A stretch of 64,000 bases of DNA from UBA2965 sp036526135 (GCA_036526135.1 DATCZA010000034.1:62001-126000); one strand, 5' to 3'; counted from the stretch's first letter, positions 51,514 to 59,947 are shown. Notes: a model not told the origin generated them from the sequence alone. Translations and numbers: made by a program.

Positions 51514-52092
51514 ATGAGCCACATCACCACTACCTTTTTGCGCGGTCTCGGCGTCGTGCTGCCCCTTTCCCTGACCATCTGGTTCGTCGTCTGGCTGGCC
51601 GTGACCACGGAGTCCCTGCTGCGCTCGGTGTTCCTGGTCATCCTGCCGGAGGGCCTCTACCTGCCGGGCCTGGGCCTCATTTTCGGCATCGTGATGGTCT
51701 ACGGGGTCGGCGTGCTCGCTCAGATCTTTTTCCTGCAGAGCCTATGGCGGCACGCCCGGAATCTCCTGGACCGAATTCCGCTGGTCAAAACGGTGTACAC
51801 GGCAATCAGCGACTTTTACCAGTTCTTCTCCAGCGGGCCGGCCGACGGCGCGGCGAGGGTCGTGAGCGTGGACGTCTCAGATGACGTCTCGGTCATTGGC
51901 TTCGTGACCGGCCCCTCTCCATCCTTCATGGACCAAGGCGGCAGCCGGCGGATCGCCGTCTACTTTCCCATGAGTTACCAGATTGGCGGCTACACGCTCA
52001 TGGTCCCGGAAGATCGGGTGTCGCCGTTGGACATCGGCGTAGAGGACGCCATGCGGGTGATTCTGACTGCCTCCGTGCGCAGCAGGCGGTGA
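51514..52092 (+). CDS. DUF502 family membrane protein
   Basis: A protein of 192 residues with two N-terminal membrane helices (about 10-32 and 50-76) and a small soluble domain. The conserved motif is RIPLVKTVYTAISDFYQFF, then a GFVTG with SRRIAVYFPMSYQIGGYTL. DUF502 proteins are found in many bacteria and plants (COV proteins); no activity is established. The stop at 52092 directly abuts the end of the convergent rhomboid gene. Confidence 0.92.
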   Translation: MSHITTTFLRGLGVVLPLSLTIWFVVWLAVTTESLLRSVFLVILPEGLYLPGLGLIFGIVMVYGVGVLAQIFFLQSLWRHARNLLDRIPLVKTVYTAISDFYQFFSSGPADGAARVVSVDVSDDVSVIGFVTGPSPSFMDQGGSRRIAVYFPMSYQIGGYTLMVPEDRVSPLDIGVEDAMRVILTASVRSRR

Positions 52093-52986
52093 TCAACCGA
52101 CTGTGCCGGCGAACGACCAGGCCGTCACGACGAGGGTGATGGCCGCGGCCCCCGCAAGATACTGCCCGGAGACGCCCAGACGACGGATGTCGAACGCGGC
52201 GGCTGCGGCGCCGAGGAGGGCGCCCGCGGCAAAGCCGGTGAAGTGCGCGACCACGTCGGTGTTCTCCCCCCCGGTGCCGGTGAACGCCAGCAGGGCTATA
52301 CCCGCGAATATCGGCGCAAGGCTGCGGCGCCAGTCGCGGTTGCGGTAATAGCCGCGGCGCCACACGAAAGCCGCGCTCACGCCCAGGGCGCCGAAGCTCG
52401 CGGTGGATGCGCCGATGGAGCTGAACGCGTCCGGCTGGATCCACGCGTTCATGGCGTTGCCGAGCGCGCCGCTGGCGAGGATCAAAAGCCAGCCGAAGCC
52501 GGAGCCGAGGTACCGGCCGACGTACAGGCCGAACAGCGAGCCGAACAGCGAGTTGGCTACGATGTGGCCCAGGTCGCCGTGCAGGGTGAGCGCAGTGATG
52601 CAGCGCCACCACTCGCCGGCGGCGACGAGGCCTGCCTGAAGGTGTCCGGCTTCGCGCCAATCCCAGCCGAAGGCCTGGTTTGCCTCCAGGGACGGCTGCA
52701 GCCAGATCACCATCAGATAGCCGAGCACGCCCGCCCAGCCGCCGTCCACCGTCGGCACGCTGTATACGGAGCCAGGCAACGGTCGGTTTTCCTGCTGGTA
52801 ACTCTCGAGCTCCGCCATCGCCTGGGCCAGCTGCGATGGGGGGACCAGTAACCTGGAAATGCGTCCGCAGAGCTCGATGCGGTGCTCGATGGCCACCGCT
52901 GTCAGAACGAATCCTGCCTCCGTCATGGCTCCCCGGGGCCCTTCGAGAACGCATTCCCAGTCTGCGGTGTCGAGTTCGTCGGTCAC
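52093..52986 (-). CDS. Rhomboid-family intramembrane protease
   Basis: A protein of 297 residues with an N-terminal cytosolic part of about 80 residues and then six or seven helices. The catalytic Ser194 is in IGASTASFGALG and His248 in VVAHFTGFAAG, with the conserved HGDLGHIVANS loop before. The usual GxSG reads GAST, as in one bacterial subgroup. Rhomboids cut single-pass membrane proteins within the bilayer. It starts at GTG 52986, 11 bases after the SulP stop, so the two genes are co-transcribed. Confidence 0.9.
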   Translation of the reverse strand: MTDELDTADWECVLEGPRGAMTEAGFVLTAVAIEHRIELCGRISRLLVPPSQLAQAMAELESYQQENRPLPGSVYSVPTVDGGWAGVLGYLMVIWLQPSLEANQAFGWDWREAGHLQAGLVAAGEWWRCITALTLHGDLGHIVANSLFGSLFGLYVGRYLGSGFGWLLILASGALGNAMNAWIQPDAFSSIGASTASFGALGVSAAFVWRRGYYRNRDWRRSLAPIFAGIALLAFTGTGGENTDVVAHFTGFAAGALLGAAAAAFDIRRLGVSGQYLAGAAAITLVVTAWSFAGTVG

Positions 52987-52997
52987 GCCGCTAGCGC

Positions 52998-54773
52998 TCA
53001 GGTCCTGGGCGCCAGGTCGCGCATGGCCTGGTCGGTGGTGAAGTAGACGGTGCCCGCCAGCGCCGAGATGAAGTCGGTGGCGGCCAGCTGCTCCATCACG
53101 GGGCCTTTCACCTCGGAAAGGTGCAGCGTGATTCCCATGTCGGTCAGGTTCTGGTTGATGCGGTAGAGCATTTCCAGGCCGCTGACGTCGATCATGTTGA
53201 TGGCGCTGCACACCAGTACCAGGTGCTTGGTGGCGGGCCTTCGATGCACGACTTTCAGCAGCTTGTTTTCCACCTGGTTGGCGTTCCCGAAGTAGAGGTT
53301 CTCGTCAACGCGCACGGCCGCTACGTGCTCGAACGTTTTGACGGGGTAGCGTCGTGCGGAGCGGAACTGCTCCGTGTCCCCCATCCGACCAACCAGCGTC
53401 ACGTTGGGACGGCTGGACTGACGGATGAAGAACGCGATGGAAAGAGTGACGCCCGTGAGGAGCCCGGCTTCCACGCCGAAAAGCAGCACCGAGGCCAGGG
53501 TGACCATCTGGGTCACGCTGTCCTCACGGTGTATCCGCCAGTGTGTGCGGAAGCTGCGGAAGTCGAGCAGGCTCGTTACGGATACGATGACGATGGCGGC
53601 GAGCGCCGCATGAGGCAGGTAGGTGAACAGCGGGGTGAAGAACAGCAGCGTGAGAATGATCACCGCCGCGCAGACCAGCGAGCTGACTGGCGTTCTCGCT
53701 CCGGTCTGGTAGTTGACGCTTGATCGGGAGAAGCTCCCGGCCACCGGATAGGCGCCCGTGAAAGCCGCGCCGATGTTGGCGGCGCCCAGCGCGATGAGCT
53801 CCTGGTGCGCATTGATCCGCGTTCGCTGCCGCGTCGCGATCATGGTCCCGATGGAGAAGCTTTCGACGTAGGCGACCACCGCGATCATCGCGGATGACGG
53901 GGCGAGGTCTACCCACATGTCCCAGTTGAAAGGCGGCACGGTGAGTGACGGCAGACCGCCGGGAACCAGGCCGATGGTGGCGACGCCTGCCGTGCCGTTC
54001 AGATCCCCTGCCCAGACGACGATCACCGCGACCGAGGCCACCAGGAGTGGCCCCAGCCGCGCGATCAGTTGCCGGTCGCCCAGGCTGAAGCCCAGCGGGT
54101 GCACCAGGAGCTCGGCGACAGACACCCCCCAGCGCCGTACCAGCCAGAGCCCGACAACACAGCACACGCCAATGATCGTGGTCGTTGTGTGCAGCTCGCC
54201 CAGCTTCGAGACGAGCTGACCGAGGCGATCTATCGGATTCTTGCTGCCTTCGTCGGCAATGCCGGTGAACGCGTTGAGCTGGCTGACTATGATCAGCAGC
54301 GCGGCCGCGTTGACGAAGCCGACGATCACGGGATGGCTGAGGAGATTGACGACGCCGCCCATCTTCCAAAGCCTCAGCAGCCAGAGGAATATGCCGGCCT
54401 GCAGGCCCAGCACGGCCGTAATGCCGAGGTAGGACTCGTTGTACAGCGGCGCGTGCTCGCCCACGGCGGCCGCCACCATCAGCGCTGCCACCGCGACCGG
54501 CCCCACTACCAGGTGTCGGGAAGACCCGAGAATTGCGTAGATCACCATGGGCACCAGGCACGCGTACAGGCCTGCCTGTGCGGGGAGGCCCGCAAGGAAG
54601 GCGTAGGCGATGGCCTGGGGGATCGTGATGACGCCGACCACCAGTCCTGACGTCAGGTCGCGGCTGAAATCCGATCGTCGATAGTGGGTGATCACATCGA
54701 GAATCGGAATGTAGCTGCGCCAGTTTTTGACTCTCAGCTCGAAGCGCACACGGCAAAGCGTAGCAGACGCCAT
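52998..54773 (-). CDS. SulP-family anion transporter with C-terminal STAS domain
   Basis: A protein of 591 residues. It has about 12 membrane helices (DLTSGLVVGVITIPQAIAYA begins the first) and a C-terminal STAS domain (LVLVCSAINMIDVSGLEMLYR), the usual SLC26/SulP arrangement. Such proteins move sulfate, bicarbonate or other anions. The ATG at 54773 starts 25 residues before the first conserved segment; the reading frame upstream is an antisense shadow. The rhomboid gene follows. Confidence 0.92.
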   Translation of the reverse strand: MASATLCRVRFELRVKNWRSYIPILDVITHYRRSDFSRDLTSGLVVGVITIPQAIAYAFLAGLPAQAGLYACLVPMVIYAILGSSRHLVVGPVAVAALMVAAAVGEHAPLYNESYLGITAVLGLQAGIFLWLLRLWKMGGVVNLLSHPVIVGFVNAAALLIIVSQLNAFTGIADEGSKNPIDRLGQLVSKLGELHTTTTIIGVCCVVGLWLVRRWGVSVAELLVHPLGFSLGDRQLIARLGPLLVASVAVIVVWAGDLNGTAGVATIGLVPGGLPSLTVPPFNWDMWVDLAPSSAMIAVVAYVESFSIGTMIATRQRTRINAHQELIALGAANIGAAFTGAYPVAGSFSRSSVNYQTGARTPVSSLVCAAVIILTLLFFTPLFTYLPHAALAAIVIVSVTSLLDFRSFRTHWRIHREDSVTQMVTLASVLLFGVEAGLLTGVTLSIAFFIRQSSRPNVTLVGRMGDTEQFRSARRYPVKTFEHVAAVRVDENLYFGNANQVENKLLKVVHRRPATKHLVLVCSAINMIDVSGLEMLYRINQNLTDMGITLHLSEVKGPVMEQLAATDFISALAGTVYFTTDQAMRDLAPRT

Positions 54774-54848
54774 CCATTCGCGTGGTATTGCTTTTCGCCT
54801 GCGAAGCGATAGCCTCGTCGCAAATCGAATCATTCCCGGAGAGACCGC

Positions 54849-55853
54849 ATGGCCCGCGACCAGGCGAGCTGGCTGAATCAGGTTGTCGAGGACGTCCTCG
54901 AACCGGATCTGCCCATCTGCGATCCCCACCATCACCTGTGGGACCATCCTGGGAGCCGGTACCTTCTCGACGAGCTGCTTGCCGACACGGGCAGCGGGCA
55001 CAACGTGGTAGCTACGGTTTTCGTGGAGTGTGCCAGCATGTATCGAGCCGACGGACCCGAGGAGCTGAGATCCCTGGGTGAAACGGAGTTCGTCAACGGC
55101 GTCGCGGCCATGTCAGCAAGCGGCGATTACGGGCCCGCCCGGGTGTGTGCCGGTATCGTCGGCTACGTAGACCTGACCCTCGGATCCTCCGCGGGCCCCG
55201 TGCTCGACGCCCACATGGCGGCGAGCGACCGGTTCAAGGGGATTCGTCACGCCGCCGGCTGGGATCCCAGCGAGAAGGTTCGCAACTCCCACACCAACCC
55301 GTCCGAGGGTTTGTTGCTCGACGACGAATTCCGGGCGGGTTTTGCGGAGCTCGGCAAGCGCGGATTGAGCTTCGACGCCTGGCTCTACCACCCACAGATC
55401 CCCCAGCTCACCGACCTGGCGCGAGCTTTCCCGCACACGACGATCATCTTCGATCACTTCGGCGGGCCCCTCGGCATCGGCCCCTACGAAGGCCGGCAGG
55501 ACCAGATTTTCGCCGCCTGGCAGCGCGACGTGGCTGCGCTGGCCGAGTGTCACAACGTCTACGCCAAGCTCGGTGGCCTGGTCATGCCCGTCAACGGCTT
55601 CGGGTTTCACAAGCGTGAACGGCCCGCTACCTCCGATGAGATCGTGGCGGCGACCGGCCGCTACTACCGGCATGCCATCGACTGCTTCGGCGTGGACAGG
55701 TGCATGTTCGAAAGCAACTTCCCGGTGGACAAGCAGAGCTGCTCCTATCACGTGCTCTGGAATGCCTTCAAGAAGATGGTGGCCGATGGGTCTCCGGCGG
55801 AGAAGGCTTCGCTCTTTCACGACACGGCCGCTCGAGCCTATCGCCTGACGTGA
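54849..55853 (+). CDS. Amidohydrolase-2 family protein
   Basis: A protein of 334 residues, a metal-dependent TIM-barrel hydrolase. The N-terminal metal motif is ICDPHHHLWDHP, a central His site FDHFGGPLG, and a C-terminal site MFESNFPVDK. The family includes lactone hydrolases and decarboxylases acting on aromatic or furan compounds. GGAGAGACCGC precedes the ATG. The stop overlaps the start of the DDN-like gene by four bases (GTGA), so both are translated together. Confidence 0.9.
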   Translation: MARDQASWLNQVVEDVLEPDLPICDPHHHLWDHPGSRYLLDELLADTGSGHNVVATVFVECASMYRADGPEELRSLGETEFVNGVAAMSASGDYGPARVCAGIVGYVDLTLGSSAGPVLDAHMAASDRFKGIRHAAGWDPSEKVRNSHTNPSEGLLLDDEFRAGFAELGKRGLSFDAWLYHPQIPQLTDLARAFPHTTIIFDHFGGPLGIGPYEGRQDQIFAAWQRDVAALAECHNVYAKLGGLVMPVNGFGFHKRERPATSDEIVAATGRYYRHAIDCFGVDRCMFESNFPVDKQSCSYHVLWNAFKKMVADGSPAEKASLFHDTAARAYRLT

Positions 55854-56347
55854 CCATTCGGGACGCCGTCTGGCGGGGATTTTCCCTCTTCGTGTCGCTC
55901 AAGCCGGTGACCGTATTCTTCATGAATCTCGCCACCTGGGTCGACAGACCCCTCATGCGGGCAACTTCCGGACGCATCCGCCTCAGCTTCGTGATCCCGA
56001 CGTTGCTGTTGCGGTGCACGGGGGCGCGCAGCGGCCTGCTCAGGGAGGTGCCGCTGCTCTACGTTCCCGAGGGCGACGGGGCGCTGCTCGTGGGTTCCAA
56101 CGGCGGAAAGCCGTATGATCCGGCCTGGTGTCACAATCTCCGTGCCCAGCGCCGGGTCAGCTGCCTGCTCGCCGGCCGCGAGGGCACCTTCCGGGTGGAG
56201 GAGCTCAGCGGGGCGGATCGAGACGCGGCCTGGGAGTCGGCGGTCGCCATCTACCCGGGATACCGACGCTACGAGCAGCGGGCAGGACGGGTCATCCCGT
56301 TGTTCCGCCTGATCCCGGAGGCCGACGGGCGGGCACGGCAAACCTGA
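55850..56347 (+). CDS. Deazaflavin-dependent nitroreductase (DDN)-like protein
   Basis: A protein of 165 residues from GTG 55850. It has the split-barrel pattern of DDN-like F420-binding proteins: TLLLRCTGARSGLLREVPLLYVP, GALLVGSNGGKPYDPAWCHNL, and YRRYEQRAGRVIPLFRL. In Mycobacterium the relatives activate nitroimidazoles using reduced F420. An N-terminal hydrophobic segment (VFFMNLATWVD) is present. It is coupled to the amidohydrolase gene. It is the third possible F420-linked protein in the window. Confidence 0.83.
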   Translation: MTIRDAVWRGFSLFVSLKPVTVFFMNLATWVDRPLMRATSGRIRLSFVIPTLLLRCTGARSGLLREVPLLYVPEGDGALLVGSNGGKPYDPAWCHNLRAQRRVSCLLAGREGTFRVEELSGADRDAAWESAVAIYPGYRRYEQRAGRVIPLFRLIPEADGRARQT

Positions 56348-56368
56348 AAACATCGACGGAGGATCACG

Positions 56369-56806
56369 ATGAACGGCTTGAGATCAATTGCCTTGGCGCT
56401 GGCTCTGGTGACGTCGGCGGCCGTGCTGGCGGACGGCATCCGCTCGCCGGCACCAGAAGGGGCGTCGCTCTATTTCATAGCCCCCGCCGATGGCGCCGTG
56501 GTGAGTGGGCCGTTCACGGTGAAGTTCGGCCTGAAAGGCATGGGCGTCGCCCCGGCCGGCGTGGACGCGCCCAACACCGGCCACCACCACCTCCTGATCA
56601 ATCTCGAGGAAGCGGTGAATCCCGAAGTGCCGCTGCCTGCCACGGATCAGGTTCGCCACTTCGGCGGCGGCCAGACGGAAACACAGCTCAGCCTTCCGGC
56701 CGGAACCTACCGCCTGCAGCTCATGCTGGGCAATTATCTGCACGTGCCTCACGATCCCCCGGTGATGTCCGAGTTGATCACGGTCACGGTCGCCGACCAG
56801 CCGTGA
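56369..56806 (+). CDS. DUF4399 family exported protein
   Basis: A protein of 145 residues. A signal peptide of about 21 residues (LALALVTSAAVLADG) is followed by the DUF4399 pattern: YFIAPADGAVVSGPFTVKFGL and GHHHLLINL. A beta-rich, perhaps metal-binding periplasmic domain is likely because of the His cluster. No activity is known. ACGGAGGATCACG precedes the ATG. It lies between the DDN-like and sulfotransferase genes with small gaps, so the run 54849-57479 may be one operon. Confidence 0.88.
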   Translation: MNGLRSIALALALVTSAAVLADGIRSPAPEGASLYFIAPADGAVVSGPFTVKFGLKGMGVAPAGVDAPNTGHHHLLINLEEAVNPEVPLPATDQVRHFGGGQTETQLSLPAGTYRLQLMLGNYLHVPHDPPVMSELITVTVADQP

Positions 56807-56828
56807 GGACAAGGTCGAGGAACTCATC

Positions 56829-57479
56829 GTGACGCTGAAAGTCATCGGCGCGGGCTTCGGCCGAACGGGCACGCTCTCGCTCAAGCTCGCCCTGGAACGC
56901 CTGGGGCTGGAGAAGTGTTACCACATGCTCGAGGTCATGCAGAACGAGGGTCACGCGGCCGTCTGGCGGGCGGCGGCACGGGGCGAGTCGGTGGGCTGGG
57001 ACGGCCTCTTTGCCGGCTACCAGGCTTCGGTGGACTGGCCCTCCTGCAACTTCTGGGAAGCGCAGCTTCAGCACTTTGCCGACGCCAAGGTCATCCTCAC
57101 CCGCCGGGACCCCGAGCGCTGGTACGCCAGCGTCATGAACACGATCTATCCGTCGAGCGTTGCCCGGCGCGAGCAGGCGGATCCGGCGATCCGCGAGCAC
57201 ATGGACATGGTGTTCGAGGTGATCTGGGATGGTCTGTTCGACGGGCGCATGGATGACAAAGAGCACGTCATCGCGATCTACGAAGCCCACGGCCAGCACG
57301 TCATCGATGCGCTGCCGCCGGAAAAGCTCCTCGTCTTCGAGGCGAGTGCCGGTTGGGGACCGTTGTGCGATTTTCTTGATCTGCCGGTGCCCGACGAGCC
57401 ATATCCCTGGGTGAACAGCACCGAGGACTTTCGCTCGCGGGTGGCCGCAGCAAGCTCGAAGCCTCAGCGGGACGGTTAG
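56829..57479 (+). CDS. Sulfotransferase-family protein
   Basis: A protein of 216 residues. The 5'-phosphosulfate loop is IGAGFGRTGTLSLKLALE and the 3'-phosphate segment ILTRRDPERWYASV. This matches a short bacterial and eukaryotic group of PAPS-type sulfotransferase-like proteins. The acceptor is unknown. It starts at GTG 56829 after GAGGAACTC. Its last four bases overlap the 3' end of the convergent aquaporin gene. Confidence 0.88.
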   Translation: MTLKVIGAGFGRTGTLSLKLALERLGLEKCYHMLEVMQNEGHAAVWRAAARGESVGWDGLFAGYQASVDWPSCNFWEAQLQHFADAKVILTRRDPERWYASVMNTIYPSSVARREQADPAIREHMDMVFEVIWDGLFDGRMDDKEHVIAIYEAHGQHVIDALPPEKLLVFEASAGWGPLCDFLDLPVPDEPYPWVNSTEDFRSRVAAASSKPQRDG

Positions 57480-58138
57480 TTGGTCCTTTCGCCCTCGGAG
57501 AGCAGCCAGCCGAACGTCCAGGTTGCGAGCGCGGCTCCGACGAGCTGGGCTGCGATGAATGCGGGGACGTGGTCGGGCTGAATTCCCGAAAACGTGTCCG
57601 TGAACGCCCGGGCGATGGTCACTGCGGGGTTGGCGAAGGACGTCGACGCGGTGAACCAGTAGCCGGCGGAGATGTAGAGCCCCACGGCGAACGCTACCAG
57701 GTCGGGACGGGAGCGCAGCACGGCGAGTATGGTCGCTACCAGGCCGAAGGTGGCGACCCCCTCGGCCAGCCATTGCCCGAAGCCTGACCGGGAATTCTCG
57801 GATGTCTGAACGATTTCCAGCCCGAACATCCCATGGGCCAGCCACACGCCGGCCAGCCCAGCGGCCACCTGGGTCACGCAGTAGGCGGCCGCCGCACCCG
57901 CGGGGATCTCGCGCCGCAGGAGGAACGTGAGCGTGACCGCGGGGTTGAAGTGGGCTCCGGAGACGGGCGCGAACATCAAAATGATGACCACCAGGATGGC
58001 GCCGGTGGCGATGGTGTTGCCGAGCAGGGCGATGGCCGCGTTGCCCCCGGAAAGCTGCTCTCCCATGATCCCCGATCCCACGACGGTGGCCAGCAGCAGC
58101 AGGGTGCCCATGAACTCGCCTGCAAGCCGGCGAGCCAT
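57476..58138 (-). CDS. Aquaglyceroporin (MIP family), AqpS-like arsenite channel
   Basis: A protein of 220 residues with six membrane helices and two intact NPA motifs (Asn65 in HFNPAVTL, Asn170 in FANPAVTIAR). MIP channels conduct water, glycerol or As(OH)3. The stop of arsR overlaps its ATG (TGATG), so it is co-expressed with an arsenic repressor, the arrangement of AqpS in Sinorhizobium. It would release As(III) down its gradient. This assignment depends on the neighbours arsR and arsI, not on channel residues. Confidence 0.9.
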   Translation of the reverse strand: MARRLAGEFMGTLLLLATVVGSGIMGEQLSGGNAAIALLGNTIATGAILVVIILMFAPVSGAHFNPAVTLTFLLRREIPAGAAAAYCVTQVAAGLAGVWLAHGMFGLEIVQTSENSRSGFGQWLAEGVATFGLVATILAVLRSRPDLVAFAVGLYISAGYWFTASTSFANPAVTIARAFTDTFSGIQPDHVPAFIAAQLVGAALATWTFGWLLSEGERTN

Positions 58139-58437
58139 CAGGTGGTCCTCGGGGTGTCCCGACAGCACTCGTCGGACAGGTAGGTGATCAGATCGTTCAT
58201 GGTCCTGTAGTTCGCCGTGCAGCGAAGCACGCGGCCCTCGCGGGTCTGGGAGACCAGATCGTTTTTCACCAGGTGAGCGATGTGATGCGAAAGGGTGGAC
58301 CCGGGAATGTCCAGACGAGCCTGAAGCTTTCCGACGGGCAAGCCGGCCGGTCCGGCACGCACGAGGGCTCTGTAGATGGCGAGCCGGGTGCTGTTGCCGA
58401 GGCTTTCGAGGCATGCCGAGGCGGCATCTAGTTTCAT
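58138..58437 (-). CDS. arsR: ArsR-family metalloregulatory repressor
   Basis: A protein of 99 residues with a winged helix: the recognition helix region is PVGKLQARLDIPGSTLSHHIAHL. A C-terminal DECC pair may bind As(III), as in ArsR proteins that sense at the C-terminus, with another Cys at CTAN. When As(III) binds, the repressor leaves the operator. It is divergent from arsI and upstream of the channel gene; two matched inverted repeats lie in the gap. It probably controls both directions. Confidence 0.93.
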   Translation of the reverse strand: MKLDAASACLESLGNSTRLAIYRALVRAGPAGLPVGKLQARLDIPGSTLSHHIAHLVKNDLVSQTREGRVLRCTANYRTMNDLITYLSDECCRDTPRTT

Positions 58438-58475
58438 CTGGAGTCTGCTTGAATCCTTCGGGCCATCGCAGTTTA

Positions 58476-58503
58476 CGTTATTTCCATGAGGCTAGAAATA
58501 ACG
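58476..58503. promoter_or_regulatory. Inverted repeat, probable ArsR operator 1
   Basis: CGTTATTTC and GAAATAACG are perfect nine-base arms around a ten-base spacer. The site lies about 40 bases from the arsR start. The core TATTTC-N10-GAAATA recurs 48 bases further on. ArsR dimers bind such palindromes. That this one is the operator is inferred from position and repetition. Confidence 0.7.
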
Positions 58504-58526
58504 AAACGGTATTGGCGCGGGTCAAT

Positions 58527-58548
58527 TATTTCGAATAAAGTGGAAATA
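58527..58548. promoter_or_regulatory. Inverted repeat, probable ArsR operator 2
   Basis: TATTTC-N10-GAAATA matches the core of the first repeat with the same spacing and lies 32 bases before the arsI start. TTGGCG at 58512 followed by AATAAA near 58534 would place the arsI promoter over this site, which would explain repression. The promoter call is weak; the repeat itself is exact. Confidence 0.65.
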
Positions 58549-58579
58549 TATTTTCAAAGTATTGATGCAGGAGAATCGC

Positions 58580-59038
58580 ATGCGTCTTCAACTGGCACTG
58601 AACGTCGCAGACATAGACGAGGCGGTGAGCTACTACTCGCGGATCCTGGGCGTGGCGGCCAACAAGCGGGAGCCGGGCTATGCCAACTTCGTGATTGAAG
58701 ACCCGGCGCTCAAGCTCGTGCTCTTCGAAGCGCCCGGAGCCGACGAGCGGCTGAATCACCTGGGCTTCGAGGCCTTTGCCGACGAGGACATCGAGGCGGT
58801 GGCCGGACGGCTCGAGGATGCGCGCGTGGAGCACGAGGTGCAGACCGAAGAGGTCTGCTGCTTCGCAAAGCAGAACAAAGTCGTCAGCTACGATCCGCAG
58901 GGCATGATGTGGGAGTGGTATCGGGTGGTGGAGGACTCCCCGACTTTCTTCGCGGAGCCCGAGGCCCTGGCGTGCTGCGCGCCGGCCGAGCCCGAAGCCC
59001 AGGGCTGCTGCCCCCCTGCCGAGCGGTCGGCGGGTTGA
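58580..59038 (+). CDS. arsI: ArsI/CadI-family C-As lyase
   Basis: A protein of 152 residues with a vicinal-oxygen-chelate fold. Fe(II) ligands expected for ArsI are found as Gln4, His60 and Glu112, and the As-binding Cys pair as Cys93-Cys94 in TEEVCCFAKQNK. The spacing matches that of characterised ArsI as I recall it. ArsI uses O2 to cleave the C-As bond of trivalent methyl- or aromatic arsenicals. Two further CC pairs near the C-terminus may hold arsenic. The ATG at 58580 follows GGAG by six bases; the upstream ATG at 58565 contains that site. Confidence 0.92.
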   Translation: MRLQLALNVADIDEAVSYYSRILGVAANKREPGYANFVIEDPALKLVLFEAPGADERLNHLGFEAFADEDIEAVAGRLEDARVEHEVQTEEVCCFAKQNKVVSYDPQGMMWEWYRVVEDSPTFFAEPEALACCAPAEPEAQGCCPPAERSAG

Positions 59039-59040
59039 AG

Positions 59041-59841
59041 TCAGCCGCTGTGGTTGGCTTTGGCAGAGCCCGCGGCGAGCAGCCCGGCCAGCTCTTGTGG
59101 CGTGACCTGTCGCCCGTACTCTGACAGCTCGAAAGCCTCGGCGTAGCGGGCACCGTCGTCGGCATGGGCATGGGCATGGGCGACGGCCGCCGGCCGCTGT
59201 GTGTAGAACTCTCTCAGCCAGCTGCGACGGTTCTCCCCCACCTCGAGGCCCATGATGTGAGGCAACCACTCGTAAACCTGGGATTCGTGGCACGCCAGCA
59301 GCTCCACCACGGCTTCCAGCTGCTCTTCCGTGTCCACCAGAAGGTCTGACCGGAAGGGCGAGGGGCGACGGAAGAAGTCGCAGAATCCCAGGATTACCGG
59401 ATCCTCGTTCATGATGGGCGCATCGGGCTGGACGTTCGGTACGCGCAGCAGGAAGCTGGCGTCCTGGACCAGCTGGGCTGCTGCTCGGTGGTCCGGGTGG
59501 TAATCGCCCGAGCGGTGCGTGATCAGCACGTGGGGAGCGAATTCGCGCACGGCGACGATCAGTCGCCCGCGCAGCTGGAGGCTCGGCTCGAGCTCGCCGT
59601 CTGGCGTATCCCAGACGGTGCACCGCGCGCCGAGCCGGCGAGCGGCGGCCTGGGCTTCCCTGGCCCGTCGTCGGGCGAGCGAGGCGCGATCCAGCTCGGC
59701 GTGACCGGCGGAGCCGTCCGTGAGGGTGAGCAGGTGGATGTCCGTGCCCGCTGCGGCCAGCTGGACGAGCAGCCCGCCGGCGTGAAACTCCGCATCGTCG
59801 GGATGGGCGCAGACGACCATGACTCGTAACGATTCCGGCAT
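59041..59841 (-). CDS. PIG-L family deacetylase
   Basis: A protein of 266 residues. The zinc site is VCAHPDDAEFHAGG (His13, Asp16) with the third ligand in HRSGDYHPDHRA. PIG-L/LmbE enzymes remove the acetyl group from GlcNAc-type sugars or conjugates, as in bacillithiol or mycothiol pathways. The product here is unknown. A HAHAHAHADD stretch near residue 225 comes from a short GGGCAT repeat. It is convergent with arsI, two bases apart. Confidence 0.88.
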   Translation of the reverse strand: MPESLRVMVVCAHPDDAEFHAGGLLVQLAAAGTDIHLLTLTDGSAGHAELDRASLARRRAREAQAAARRLGARCTVWDTPDGELEPSLQLRGRLIVAVREFAPHVLITHRSGDYHPDHRAAAQLVQDASFLLRVPNVQPDAPIMNEDPVILGFCDFFRRPSPFRSDLLVDTEEQLEAVVELLACHESQVYEWLPHIMGLEVGENRRSWLREFYTQRPAAVAHAHAHADDGARYAEAFELSEYGRQVTPQELAGLLAAGSAKANHSG

Positions 59842-59856
59842 GGCGTCAGGTCTCCG

Positions 59857-59893
59857 TTACATCTCTTACATCCTTTTTACATCAACCATTTAC
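59857..59893. repeat. Three TTACATC direct repeats in a divergent promoter region
   Basis: TTACATC occurs at 59857, 59866 and 59877, and TTAC again at 59890. The starts are 9, 11 and 13 bases apart, near one helical turn. Tandem TTACAT-like half-sites at about ten bases are the pattern recognised by OmpR-type regulators. The site lies between the divergent PIG-L gene and the small gene at 59948. A binding role is inferred. Confidence 0.5.
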
Positions 59894-59947
59894 GGCGTGG
59901 ATAGACTGTGGGTGTTGGGGGTTGGACCCGCTTCGGGCCGTTGTTCG

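Noticed and set aside
59160..59180. Short GGGCAT tandem repeat
   Set aside because: It lies inside the PIG-L gene and encodes His-Ala repeats. It is too short to treat as a separate element.
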